64,000 nucleotides of DNA from Caldilineaceae bacterium (GTDB lineage Bacteria > Chloroflexota > Anaerolineae > Caldilineales > Caldilineaceae), in NCBI GenBank assembly GCA_019637695.1, contig JAHBVG010000022.1, positions 20,499 through 84,498 on the forward strand. The letters run 5' to 3'. This document shows, in pieces, positions 26,595-34,629 of this stretch. The notes under the pieces were generated by a model. It made no database searches and was not told the DNA's origin. It saw nothing but the letters and a program-made list of their open reading frames with translations. The position numbers were made by a program, and so were the translations under genes. Position 1 is the first letter of the stretch; each line of letters begins with the position of its first letter.

Positions 26595-27551
26595 CTCTTC
26601 ATCAGTCGCAGGTGGCTGAGGCAGGGTAATATTGAGGATTTGGGCAAGGGCGGCGCGCAACGGCAGCGGATCGTAGCCAAGTTTGCGCGCCCGGCTGCTG
26701 TCCAACGAGACGTCGGGCGGGCGCGCGGCGGCCAGGGTGATGTCGCCCAGGTTCACGGGATCGATGCGGGCGTTGGGGAATTGACCGATCTCCTGCACAA
26801 GCAGACCAAACTCATAGCGCGAGATCCGTTCGGGGCCGCCCAAATGCAGCCGCCCGCTGATGGGTGGGCGCTCCTCTTCTTCCTGTGTTTCGGGCAGAGC
26901 GCTGCGGGCGATCATCAACAATCCGCGGGCGGCGCTTTCGGCGTCCACGGGGGTGCGATACTCATCTTTGAAGAGGGGCAACCGGTCGCCGCGTTCCATC
27001 TTGTCCACCATCCACTGCAGAAAGCTGACGTGACTGGGGCTGCGCCGACCGAACATCAACGGCATGCGGCAGACGGCGGCCAGCGCGTACCGCTCTAAGA
27101 TTTCCATTTCGGCCTGGGCTTTGTGTTCGCCATAGACGCTGATCGGCGTGATGGGATCGTCCTCGCGATAGGGGGCTTGGGTCCCATCAAAGACCAGATC
27201 CGTTGAGGTGAAGACAAAGGGGATCTCCCGATCCCCACAGAGGCCGGCCAGGTTGCGCGCCGCTTCCACGTTAATGCGAAAGGATTCGTCCGCGTGCGTT
27301 TCGCAATAATTGGGATCGGTGAGCGCCGCCGTGTGGATCACGGCGTGAGGCTTGACCATCGCCATCATCTCGCGCATCTCGCGAAAGTCGGTGAGATCGA
27401 TGCGTCCTGTGTCGATGGCGGTGAAGGCTGTCTGGGCAATCTGCCGTTTGACGCTGAAATAGGTCCCCATGACATCCCATTCGTGGCGGGCCAAGCGCGC
27501 AATATTCCAGCCCAAAAAGCCGCTGACGCCTGTGATCAACAATCGTCTCAT
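26586..27551 (-). CDS. NAD(P)-dependent sugar-nucleotide reductase, RmlD-like SDR
   Basis: Extended short-chain dehydrogenase, 321 residues, closest in layout to dTDP-4-dehydrorhamnose reductase. It has the Rossmann motif GVSGFLG at 8-14, DLTDFREM, VIHTAALTDPNYCE, the STD catalytic strand and the YxxxK pair in YGEHKAQAE near 140. GGAGAGGGG lies before the ATG. No other rhamnose gene is adjacent, so the substrate is uncertain. The C-terminal end is formed near the junction with the 99-bp palindrome. Confidence 0.85.
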   Translation of the reverse strand: MRRLLITGVSGFLGWNIARLARHEWDVMGTYFSVKRQIAQTAFTAIDTGRIDLTDFREMREMMAMVKPHAVIHTAALTDPNYCETHADESFRINVEAARNLAGLCGDREIPFVFTSTDLVFDGTQAPYREDDPITPISVYGEHKAQAEMEILERYALAAVCRMPLMFGRRSPSHVSFLQWMVDKMERGDRLPLFKDEYRTPVDAESAARGLLMIARSALPETQEEEERPPISGRLHLGGPERISRYEFGLLVQEIGQFPNARIDPVNLGDITLAAARPPDVSLDSSRARKLGYDPLPLRAALAQILNITLPQPPATDEEDS

Positions 27552-27591
27552 TGATGGACCCCTCTCCGAAGTGAAACTTGTGCGATAGAGG

Positions 27592-27659
27592 ATAATGCGT
27601 AATCCGTAATTGATAGAGGCGATCTCTCCAAATTACGAATTACGCATTACGTATTACTC
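27592..27659. repeat. Heptamer array I, two facing halves
   Basis: Left 27592-27615 (ATAATGCGTAATCCGTAATT); right 27632-27659: ATTACGA, ATTACGC, ATTACGT, ATTACTC in strict phase. The TTA at 27647 is the TAA stop of the alkA-like gene, and its last three codons are repeat-derived. Confidence 0.8.
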
Positions 27660-28288
27660 GTTCCTCCGCCCAGGTAATTGTACCAGAGCAGCCGGGTGGC
27701 GACGCTGCGCCAGGGCCGCCAGGGTTCGGCCAATTGATTTGCCTCCTCGCGGGTGGGACGACGGGGCAGCCCCTTCACCTGCTGCAAGCCAACGATGACG
27801 CCGAGATCGCTGACCGGCCAGGCATCCGCGCGGTGGAGCGCCATGAGCAGATAGATCTCGGCGCTCCACGGCCCAATGCCGGGGATGGCGATCAGCGCGG
27901 CGCGTACATCCTCGTCGGGCAACTCGGCCAACCCTTCCAGATCTAGCCGTCCTGCCAGAAGCGCCTGCGCCAGTTCACGCCCGTAACGGCTTTTCTGGCG
28001 GCTGAAGCCCACTGCACGTAGCGTCGCGTCATCCACGGCGAGGAATGAAGCCGGGGTCAGCGGCGTCGCCAGCGCAGAGAGACGTTCAAATGTGGCCCGC
28101 GCCGAGGCCAGCGAGACCTGCTGCTCTAAAATGATGCGCAAAAGGGTGGGGAACCCGGGTTCACGCGCCCACAGCGGCGGCGGACCGAAGCGCGCCAGCA
28201 CCGCGGCCAGATCTGCGTCGCGTTCGGCAAGGAACGCCAATCCAAAAGAGAGCGTATCAGAATCAAGAATCTGCGGTTCTTGCGTCAC
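27647..28288 (-). CDS. DNA-3-methyladenine glycosylase II (AlkA-type HhH-GPD)
   Basis: Base-excision repair glycosylase that removes alkylated bases, 213 residues. GTG start at 28288. Features: ILEQQVSLASA near 53 (AlkA/MpgII motif), the helix-hairpin-helix IPGIGPWSAEIY at 135-146, and catalytic Asp161 in ADAWPVSD. No Cys cluster for iron-sulfur is present, which separates it from EndoIII/MutY. It lacks the AlkA N-terminal domain, as do many short bacterial forms. The C-terminal SNT comes from a repeat unit. Confidence 0.92.
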   Translation of the reverse strand: MTQEPQILDSDTLSFGLAFLAERDADLAAVLARFGPPPLWAREPGFPTLLRIILEQQVSLASARATFERLSALATPLTPASFLAVDDATLRAVGFSRQKSRYGRELAQALLAGRLDLEGLAELPDEDVRAALIAIPGIGPWSAEIYLLMALHRADAWPVSDLGVIVGLQQVKGLPRRPTREEANQLAEPWRPWRSVATRLLWYNYLGGGTSNT

Positions 28289-28310
28289 TTGAGTACATCC
28301 AAGAAATCCG

Positions 28311-28508
28311 TTGACGTCGCCTGTTCATGCCATTATATATGTATTGGTGTCAATAGACGATCAAATAGTAATTGCAGCTTCGCTCATCCACGATGTACCA
28401 GAACTTCGTGATCGAATCATTGCTGGTACAACATCCTTTCTTGGCGTACCGATTCTCACACCGGATGCTAAACTTTCAGCATCTCAACATGTTCAGACCA
28501 TTTGGTAG
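28311..28508 (+). pseudogene. Remnant of a VapC-type PIN-domain toxin
   Basis: The frame from a TTG at 28311 reads, after a non-homologous start, LRDRIIAGTTSFLGVPILT followed by PDAKLSASQHVQTIW. This matches the C-terminal third of PIN toxins (the D-R-I-I-A helix carrying the third acidic residue, the T-x-D turn with the fourth, and the tIW end). The N-terminal two thirds with the first Asp and Glu are missing, and no antitoxin precedes it. Base composition is more AT-rich than the neighbours. Its TAG ends one base before the hydantoinase stop on the other strand. Confidence 0.55.
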
Positions 28509-29882
28509 CTACACCTCCCGCGCCACAAAATATCCCTGCCCCGGCTGCCCCACATAATGCTCATCCTCGACGATGAGCTGCCCGCGCAAAAGGACGGCGC
28601 GCGGCCAGCCAGCCACGCTGATCCCGGCGTAGGGTGTCCAATCGGCGGCCTCGTGCAAGGCGTCGACAGTGATGGTTTTCTCCCGCTCAGGATCGAAGAT
28701 GACAACATCGGCGTCGTAGCCGGGGAGCAGCGCGCCTTTGCGATCCAACCCCATCAGCCGCGCCGGATTGGTGCAGCAGATCTCCACCCAGCGCGATAGA
28801 TCCATGCGCTCTTCGACGACGCCAAAATGGTGGATCAACGAGAGCCGCGCTTCGATGCTGGGGATGCCGCCGGGCACACTCGTAAAAGAGGACGCGCCCA
28901 GCTTCTCGGCGCGCGTCCACGGGCAATGATCGGTGCTTACAACCTGCAGATCGTCGTCAGCCAGCGCGGCCCAGACGACATCCTGATCCTCGTGGGAGCG
29001 CAGCGGCGGCGCGCAGATATAGAGATTGCCGTCAGCGCTTTTCAAGTGCTTTTCCGCCGTGAAGAGCAGATATTGGGGACAGCCTTCGCCCACAATGTCT
29101 ACGCCGCGCAGGCGGGCGGCGACGATCTCGGCCACAGCCTCGGCGCAGCCTACGTGGAAAATATAGAGCGGGCACCCGGCCAGATAGGCGATCTCGGCGG
29201 CGCGGTGGATGGCCGTTGCCTCCAGCCGGGCCGGGCGGGTGCGCTCATGCCAGATCGCCGCCGTATGGCCGGCAGCCACGGCCTCGGCGCGCAGTACCTC
29301 CAGCAGGGGACCGGTCTCACTGTGCAGCACCACGCGTCCGCCGGCGTCCCCCACGGCACACATCACCCGGTATAGGGCGACATCATCCAATTCCATGCGG
29401 TTGTAGGCCTGGTAAAGTTTAAAGGTGGGGCAGCCAGCGGCAATCACCGCTGGGATCTCGTGCAGCCGTCCTGCGTCCGCGCCATGCCAGGTGGGAACGG
29501 TCATGTGCAGCGCGTAATCAATAGCAACCTGCCCATCCGCTTCGGAGCGGCGCGCGCTCAGGGCATCGAGCATTGGTTGCTCCGGCTGAGGATCGGCAAA
29601 GTCGATGATCGTTGTGGTGCCGCCGCAAGCTGCGGCAATCGCGCCGGTGGTGAAGGTATCTGTACTGATCATGCCCGCCAGCGCCATTTGCAGATGCACA
29701 TGGGGATCCACCCCACCGGGGATCACATAGCAACCCGCTGCGTCGATCACCCGTTCCCCGTTCAGCCCGAAGCCAATCGCGACGATCTCTTCACCGTTGA
29801 TGGCGAGATCCGCTACAATGACGCCGCCTGGGGTGATGACAAGACCGTTAGCGATCACAAGTTCGTACACGGCAGGCTCCAT
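28509..29882 (-). CDS. Dihydropyrimidinase/D-hydantoinase-type cyclic amidohydrolase
   Basis: Binuclear metal hydrolase opening hydantoin or dihydropyrimidine rings, 457 residues. Metal ligands: HVH at 61-63, the carbamylated Lys in FKLY (Lys155), and downstream His in VLHSE and IFHVG, with the Asp in STDHCPW. GGVDPHVHLQM is the family signature. It could also be an allantoinase or a phenylhydantoinase; the substrate loop is not diagnostic. No pyrimidine catabolic partner is adjacent. There is no clear ribosome site before the ATG. Confidence 0.88.
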   Translation of the reverse strand: MEPAVYELVIANGLVITPGGVIVADLAINGEEIVAIGFGLNGERVIDAAGCYVIPGGVDPHVHLQMALAGMISTDTFTTGAIAAACGGTTTIIDFADPQPEQPMLDALSARRSEADGQVAIDYALHMTVPTWHGADAGRLHEIPAVIAAGCPTFKLYQAYNRMELDDVALYRVMCAVGDAGGRVVLHSETGPLLEVLRAEAVAAGHTAAIWHERTRPARLEATAIHRAAEIAYLAGCPLYIFHVGCAEAVAEIVAARLRGVDIVGEGCPQYLLFTAEKHLKSADGNLYICAPPLRSHEDQDVVWAALADDDLQVVSTDHCPWTRAEKLGASSFTSVPGGIPSIEARLSLIHHFGVVEERMDLSRWVEICCTNPARLMGLDRKGALLPGYDADVVIFDPEREKTITVDALHEAADWTPYAGISVAGWPRAVLLRGQLIVEDEHYVGQPGQGYFVAREV

Positions 29883-29935
29883 TTGGGGGACGCGGATCGG
29901 CAGGAATTCCAGGATGCCAGAGATTGTCCACGGAG

Positions 29936-30026
29936 AAGAGATTGGGAGATTTCCGATTGCAGCAATCGGCGCGATTAAGGAATTGCCAGAAGCAGGATCG
30001 ACACCTTGTAATCTCTTAATCTCCCA
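29936..30026. repeat. Degenerate heptamer-type array J
   Basis: GAGATTGGGAGAT near 29938-29951 faces AATCTCTTAATCTCCC near 30010-30025, with a small GATTGC/GCAATC hairpin between. It is less regular than the other arrays but of the same composition and in the same kind of site, between two minus-strand genes. Confidence 0.5.
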
Positions 30027-30043
30027 AGCTCATCCCCATGTAC

Positions 30044-30667
30044 TTACCTTGATGCAAGAGAGGAGGGTTCTCCCCAGTCGCCCTCAAAGACCAATTCGGA
30101 CAGGGGCTTGCGGTTGCGCGGCGCTACTTCCCGTTGACGCTGATCTTCGGGTAGATCTTCGACTTCGCCTCGGTAGCCAACGGCGACGGCCACCACCGGC
30201 TCGTAATCTTCGGGGATGGCGAAGAGTTCGCGCACCCGATCCTTGTGAAAGCCACCCATCTGGTGGACGGCCAATCCTTCGGCCACCGCCTGAAGCGCCA
30301 GCGTCGCCACGGCCTGGCCTAAGTCGTACCAGGCGTAGGCGTTGGGATTGCTATTGTGGCTCCAATTGCGCTTTGCGATCCCAAAGAGGAGAACAGGCAC
30401 AGTGTGATTCCACTTCTGGTTGCCTTCCATAAGACAACTGAAGGCGCGATTAAACGCCTCTTCATCCTCGCGGGTGACGACGATAAACCGCCACGGCTGC
30501 TCGTTGCGCGAGGATGCCGCCCAGCGCGCCGCTTCAAAAAGGCTGCCCAACTTCTCGGCAGCCACCGCACGACTCGAAAAGGCGCGCGGACTCCAGCGGT
30601 TGCGGATCAACTCATGGAGAGGATACTCGGTCACTGCGCTCTTATCCAATGTGATCGTCGGCGTCAT
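30044..30667 (-). CDS. Nitroreductase family FMN oxidoreductase
   Basis: 207 residues from ATG 30667 (AGGAGAAA upstream). It has the FMN-binding opening RNRWSPRAFSSRAV near residue 20, ASSRNEQPWRF and the GGFHKDRVRELFAIPEDYEPV block near 150 with the usual G-F-D/H-like turn. This family reduces nitro groups, quinones or enones with NAD(P)H in the cytoplasm as a dimer. It lies downstream of the AI-2E/ManA gene. Physiological substrate unknown. Confidence 0.9.
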   Translation of the reverse strand: MTPTITLDKSAVTEYPLHELIRNRWSPRAFSSRAVAAEKLGSLFEAARWAASSRNEQPWRFIVVTREDEEAFNRAFSCLMEGNQKWNHTVPVLLFGIAKRNWSHNSNPNAYAWYDLGQAVATLALQAVAEGLAVHQMGGFHKDRVRELFAIPEDYEPVVAVAVGYRGEVEDLPEDQRQREVAPRNRKPLSELVFEGDWGEPSSLASR

Positions 30668-30720
30668 CAGATTTCTCCTGGGTTTCAGTTCGACATTAAA
30701 TTGTTCAATGTGGAACAATT

Positions 30721-33099
30721 TTAATCCATTAATGCCGGTTGTATCGTGGGAGTTCTTCCAATCTCAGATGGTTCGGGTGTGATCACGCGCAACAGAACTG
30801 AGTCTACATCGGCATGGATCTGGAATTCACCCAGCGCCGCAGGGAGGAGAACCCAACTGATCGCAGAAAGGTGGCGCGGTCCACCAGTCCAGGTCAGCGT
30901 CGCCTGCCCTGACAGCACCGCCCAGATCTGGAAACTTTCCCCGGCGCAGCGGTCGGCATAGCTGCTGCCAGTGTTCATCGCCAACCGCTCCGTGCGGAAG
31001 TAGGGCGACTCGCCGATCACTTCGTGGCGCAGACCGCGGCTGCCGTCGGAGAGCAGGCGCGGCGTCACCGTCCCCGGCTCGATCTGCCCCCAGTCGATCA
31101 CATCCAGCGCCTGGGCAACGTGCAGCGGACGAGGGTTGCCGTCGTTGCCCAGCCGTCCCCAATCGTAGATGCGATAGGTGGTGTCGCTGTTTTGTTGAAT
31201 CTCGGCCACCATGATCCCCGGCCCCAAGGAGTGGATCGCGCCGGCAGGGACAAAGACCACGTCGCCCGCACGCACCGGCACGCGGTGGAGCAGACGCTCG
31301 CTGTTCCCAGCTTCCACCCCCGACACAAAGGAGTCGCGATCCGCGCCCGCTTTCAGCCCGTAGATCAACTCCGCGCCTGGCTCGGCGTGGATCACCACCC
31401 ACATTTCGGTCTTTCCGTACTCACCCTCGTGGGCCAATCCATACGCATCGTCGGGGTGGACCTGCACCGAGAGCCATTGGTTGGCGTCGAGCAGTTTAAT
31501 GAGCAGCGGGAATTTCTTTAGCTCCAGGGCGGGGCGGTTGCGGCTGCCCAGCAGATCTTCGCCCAATCTCTCCTGCACTTCGGCCAGCGTCAATCCGGCC
31601 AGCGAACCATCGATCACCCGCGTCTGTCCGTTGGGATGGGCCGAGATCTCCCAGCTTTCGGCCACAATGCCATCGGGGATCGATCGCCCCAGGATTCTCT
31701 CCAAATTGCGTCCGCCCCAGGGATAATCTTTGAAGACCGGCGCAAATTGGAGCGGATAGATCTGCTCGTTCATGGGATTCTTCTCCTGAGTGACGGAAAG
31801 AGCGCGCCGATTCGGGTAATCGGGCAGCAGCCGACCGACCCGATCCGCTGTCCATTGCCAGGCGGCGCGCAGGCGCGGCGATACGGATGAGATGTCCGCC
31901 ACGGGTGGCGCGGGTTTTGGCTCATCGGGGAAGGGCGGCAGATCGAGCAGCTTGCGCCAGGCGTAGCCGCCGAGGATCTTCACCGATGCCACCACCGGCG
32001 CCGCCAGGACCGCGCCCAGCAGTCCAGCCAGCGACGCGCCCATGATCACGCTGACCATTACCAGCAGCGGGTGCAGATCCAGCGCGTCGCCCACAATGCG
32101 CGGTACCAGGATGTTGTTCTCCAACTGCTGGATCAAGAACATGACTGCGGTGACGATCAGCGCGAATTGCCAGCCAGCCAGCCCCCACGGGATGTTCTGT
32201 TGGAAGAGCGCGACCAAAATCGCCGCGCCCGTGCCAATGAGCGGTCCGATCACGGGCAGGAATTCCATAATGCCGGAGAGCAACCCTAGCCCCAGCGCGT
32301 TGTTGACGCCTAAAATGCCCAACGAGACGCTGACCACCACAAAGATGACCAGCGCCAGCACCACCTGTCCGCGCAGATAAGCGGCCCAGACCCGGCTGAT
32401 GTCGGCCTTGAGACGGTCGGCGTCCTGGCGATAGCCGGGTTGATGCGCCACATTGCTGATGGCCTGACTGAAACGGGGCGCGTCGCTTGCCATGTAGATC
32501 GAGATCACAAAAACGAGGAACATCAAGCCCAGCACGCTCACCGTCGCCTGCACCACCGTCGCCGCCAATGACCCACCGCGGCTGAAGACCGGTTCGACGA
32601 TGTTGAAGACCTGTGTGGCGATGGCGCGCCAGTCGATCTGATCGCGATTGAGGAAGGCGTCGAATTGGGCCTGTACCTGGGCTTGCAATGGCATGAGATC
32701 GATCTCAAAGCCCCAAAATTCCCAGCGGGCGGGGATGAAGCCGGGCAGTTCGGGCAGCAACGCAATCGCCTGCGCCGTCCAGCGCGGGATTGCATCCGAG
32801 AGGACGAGTACTTGATCCACAGCCACGAAACCAATCGCCGCCGAGCCGCTCAACACGATCAACGCCAGGATCAGATAGACCGTCAACACGGTTTGGGCGC
32901 GGGTGAGGCGGGTACGCGCATCGATGAACGAGATCAGCGGGTTGAGGATATAGGCCAGCAGCGCAGCGATGATCAACGGCGTCAGCAGATCGCGGAAACG
33001 CCAGATCAAAATCGCGGTCAACAACAAAGCCACCACGGCCACAATGGCCTTGGTGGTCGTTCCCCACGGTGGAGAGTGATGCTGGCTGGATTCTGTCAT
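30721..33099 (-). CDS. In-frame fusion: AI-2E family transporter + mannose-6-phosphate isomerase
   Basis: One open frame of 792 codons. Residues 1-400 form an AI-2E family (PF01594-type) membrane protein with helices at about 18-60, 70-95 and 205-340 and the GIMEFLPVIGPLIGTG motif. From residue 443 (MNEQIYPLQFAPVFKDYPWG) comes a complete class I-like phosphomannose isomerase with zinc ligands in QVHPDD, KTEMW and AIHSLGPG. No stop separates them: the codon before the internal ribosome site is CAG, one base from TAG. AGGAGAAG lies 6 nt before the internal ATG, so ManA can be made alone. Its start overlaps the hicA stop by 4 bp. Confidence 0.85.
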   Translation of the reverse strand: MTESSQHHSPPWGTTTKAIVAVVALLLTAILIWRFRDLLTPLIIAALLAYILNPLISFIDARTRLTRAQTVLTVYLILALIVLSGSAAIGFVAVDQVLVLSDAIPRWTAQAIALLPELPGFIPARWEFWGFEIDLMPLQAQVQAQFDAFLNRDQIDWRAIATQVFNIVEPVFSRGGSLAATVVQATVSVLGLMFLVFVISIYMASDAPRFSQAISNVAHQPGYRQDADRLKADISRVWAAYLRGQVVLALVIFVVVSVSLGILGVNNALGLGLLSGIMEFLPVIGPLIGTGAAILVALFQQNIPWGLAGWQFALIVTAVMFLIQQLENNILVPRIVGDALDLHPLLVMVSVIMGASLAGLLGAVLAAPVVASVKILGGYAWRKLLDLPPFPDEPKPAPPVADISSVSPRLRAAWQWTADRVGRLLPDYPNRRALSVTQEKNPMNEQIYPLQFAPVFKDYPWGGRNLERILGRSIPDGIVAESWEISAHPNGQTRVIDGSLAGLTLAEVQERLGEDLLGSRNRPALELKKFPLLIKLLDANQWLSVQVHPDDAYGLAHEGEYGKTEMWVVIHAEPGAELIYGLKAGADRDSFVSGVEAGNSERLLHRVPVRAGDVVFVPAGAIHSLGPGIMVAEIQQNSDTTYRIYDWGRLGNDGNPRPLHVAQALDVIDWGQIEPGTVTPRLLSDGSRGLRHEVIGESPYFRTERLAMNTGSSYADRCAGESFQIWAVLSGQATLTWTGGPRHLSAISWVLLPAALGEFQIHADVDSVLLRVITPEPSEIGRTPTIQPALMD
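31771..31787 (-). promoter_or_regulatory. manA: Internal ribosome site and start for ManA
   Basis: AGGAGAAG (31780-31787 on +) stands 6 nt before the ATG at 31773 within the fused frame. The ATG opens a 350-residue protein with the normal ManA N-terminus, so this is most likely a genuine gene start. Confidence 0.75.
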
Positions 33100-33341
33100 T
33101 CGAAGAGGGTTCTCATGAGATCTGATTTGTCCATCGCCAAATGAGTGGCAATATCGTTTAGTATACTGTTCAGCGTGCCTACTCGTAGCGCACTATGCAG
33201 CGGCACAGTAACATGATGCTCAAAGTCTAGGGAATGGTTGGTCAAACGGACATGGCTGCCTGACTGACGCGTAGCAACATACCCAAGTTCACCCAAGCGT
33301 TTGATTAGATCTTCGCCGCTTACATCGCGCGGGATTCTCAT
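33096..33341 (-). CDS. hicA: HicA-type mRNA interferase toxin
   Basis: 81-residue HicA/YcfA family toxin, a double-stranded-RNA-binding-fold RNase that cuts mRNA. The catalytic His is at 30 in RQSGSHVRL, with the conserved VPLHSALRVGTLNSILNDI tail helix. It overlaps hicB upstream (ATGA, 33338-33341) and the AI-2E transporter downstream (33096-33099), so a chain of coupled starts ties a toxin to a transporter gene. It is slightly longer than average through a DKSDLMRTLFE end. Confidence 0.9.
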   Translation of the reverse strand: MRIPRDVSGEDLIKRLGELGYVATRQSGSHVRLTNHSLDFEHHVTVPLHSALRVGTLNSILNDIATHLAMDKSDLMRTLFE

Positions 33342-33547
33342 GCAGCCATCACTTCCTCTCGAACAAAATGCAGACGGATGATTTGAGGTCGCTCTTCATC
33401 CTCAAAGTGACAACTGACAGCGTCGCGAATCATTTCACGCAGTTCGTCCAATGTATCGGCCTCTGTGTAAATTGAATAACCGATGGCTTTCGCTTCGTAG
33501 CCACCTTCAGCAGAATCTTCGACTAAGAAAATCACTTCATTGCTCAT
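33338..33547 (-). CDS. hicB: HicB-type antitoxin (short form)
   Basis: 69-residue HicB-like antitoxin with the partial RNase H fold: the EDSAEGGYEAKAIGYSIYTEADTLDELREMI core (given here as the region 9-40) is the family signature, with an amphipathic EIRDAV helix. It has no C-terminal ribbon-helix-helix or HTH, so it probably neutralises HicA without binding DNA itself. It precedes the toxin, the reverse of the classical hicA-hicB order. No strong ribosome site is visible. Confidence 0.85.
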   Translation of the reverse strand: MSNEVIFLVEDSAEGGYEAKAIGYSIYTEADTLDELREMIRDAVSCHFEDEERPQIIRLHFVREEVMAA

Positions 33548-33558
33548 TATTTCAGACC

Positions 33559-34585
33559 CTATCTACGTTCCACTGTCTCAAAGAACTTCCGATACAAATT
33601 TATTGCAGTATTGTCGTCTGGAACATCGCGAATCAAGAAGCCTGCCAGGAAAAGCTCCCAATTCCAGCCTGCTGATGAGGAACCTATTGATGAGGAAAGC
33701 AAATCATGAAAGATAGCTTGCCAAATTGAATTCTGTTCATCAGAGGCATGCACAGAGATCAACCTTGATATAACAAAAGATAGTTGTCCCAGATTAAACA
33801 GCACAAGAGATTCGTGTACTTCAATGAGATTCCAACAAGATTGGCAGGCTGGCAATGTTTTGTCTGGCGTGATAAATCTGGCTAAGACAGTCACTTGGCC
33901 GAAAAATTTCCTTTTAGAATGGCCATCAAATTCTTCATCAGTTTGAGCATCTTCAAAGGCTTCCTGCCATATTGACCATACTACATTCGGATCAAATTTG
34001 CTGACCAAATCATCTAACCATTTTCTCTTTTCATCTGGAGTACCGGACCATTTCAGGGCTGCACCATCCTCTGATGAAGAATGTGCAGGCGACTCCCAAT
34101 AGGATTTGCCTAAAGACCAGGCCAATTTTTGAAGGTTGAATCGATCCTCTCCTGTTCCTACTAGCGATTTTTCTAAAGCCAACACCGATGCTGCTTGTTG
34201 GAATCTAAAACCATCTAATCGAAGCGAGTTGATGCGCTTGAAGCGTTCTTGCAGAGGAAGGTATGGCGCTATATTTGCCAGAGTAATCTCACCGAACCAC
34301 TCCCGCTCACTGTCCGATGATAATTTTTCACCAACCGCCCTTTCCCACAAAAAAACACTTGAGATTCTGTCAAATAAGGCAACAGGATATTCAGGCAGTT
34401 GGCATAACTAGGGGTATCTACATAACGTCCCAGTTTATCCCAATCCTTGATAGCATTGAACAGTTTATCTCGATATCGCAGTCTCAAATCCTCTGGCAGG
34501 CTGGGAAAAAGCTTGATTGCATCATCCCAAAAAAACGAGATAAATAATCTTGAAAATCTCTAATTATCGACTCAGGATTCTTCAA
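33559..34585 (-). pseudogene. Unknown gene broken by two identical T7 frameshifts
   Basis: AAGGAGG at 34591-34597 places a TTG start at 34585. The frame then breaks twice, each time in a run of exactly seven T (minus strand; 34529-34535 and 34349-34355). Adding one T at each joins the three segments into a clean 342-codon frame: NPESIIRDFQDYLSRFF, then WDDAIKLFPSLPEDLRLRYR... to YLTESQVFF, then LWERAVGEKL... to the end. The repaired protein is soluble, rich in Trp, Phe and acidic residues, with a C-x-x-C (ACQSCWNL). Family not recognised. The region is AT-rich and sits with hicBA, which suggests transfer. Confidence 0.65.
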
Positions 34586-34629
34586 CTCAGCCTCCTTAAT
34601 GAAAATGCAGATGACGCTTACAGTCGCTA

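Noticed and set aside
28311..28508. Intact 65-residue gene
   Set aside because: Only the C-terminal part of a PIN domain is present and the first half has no homologous pattern or ribosome site.
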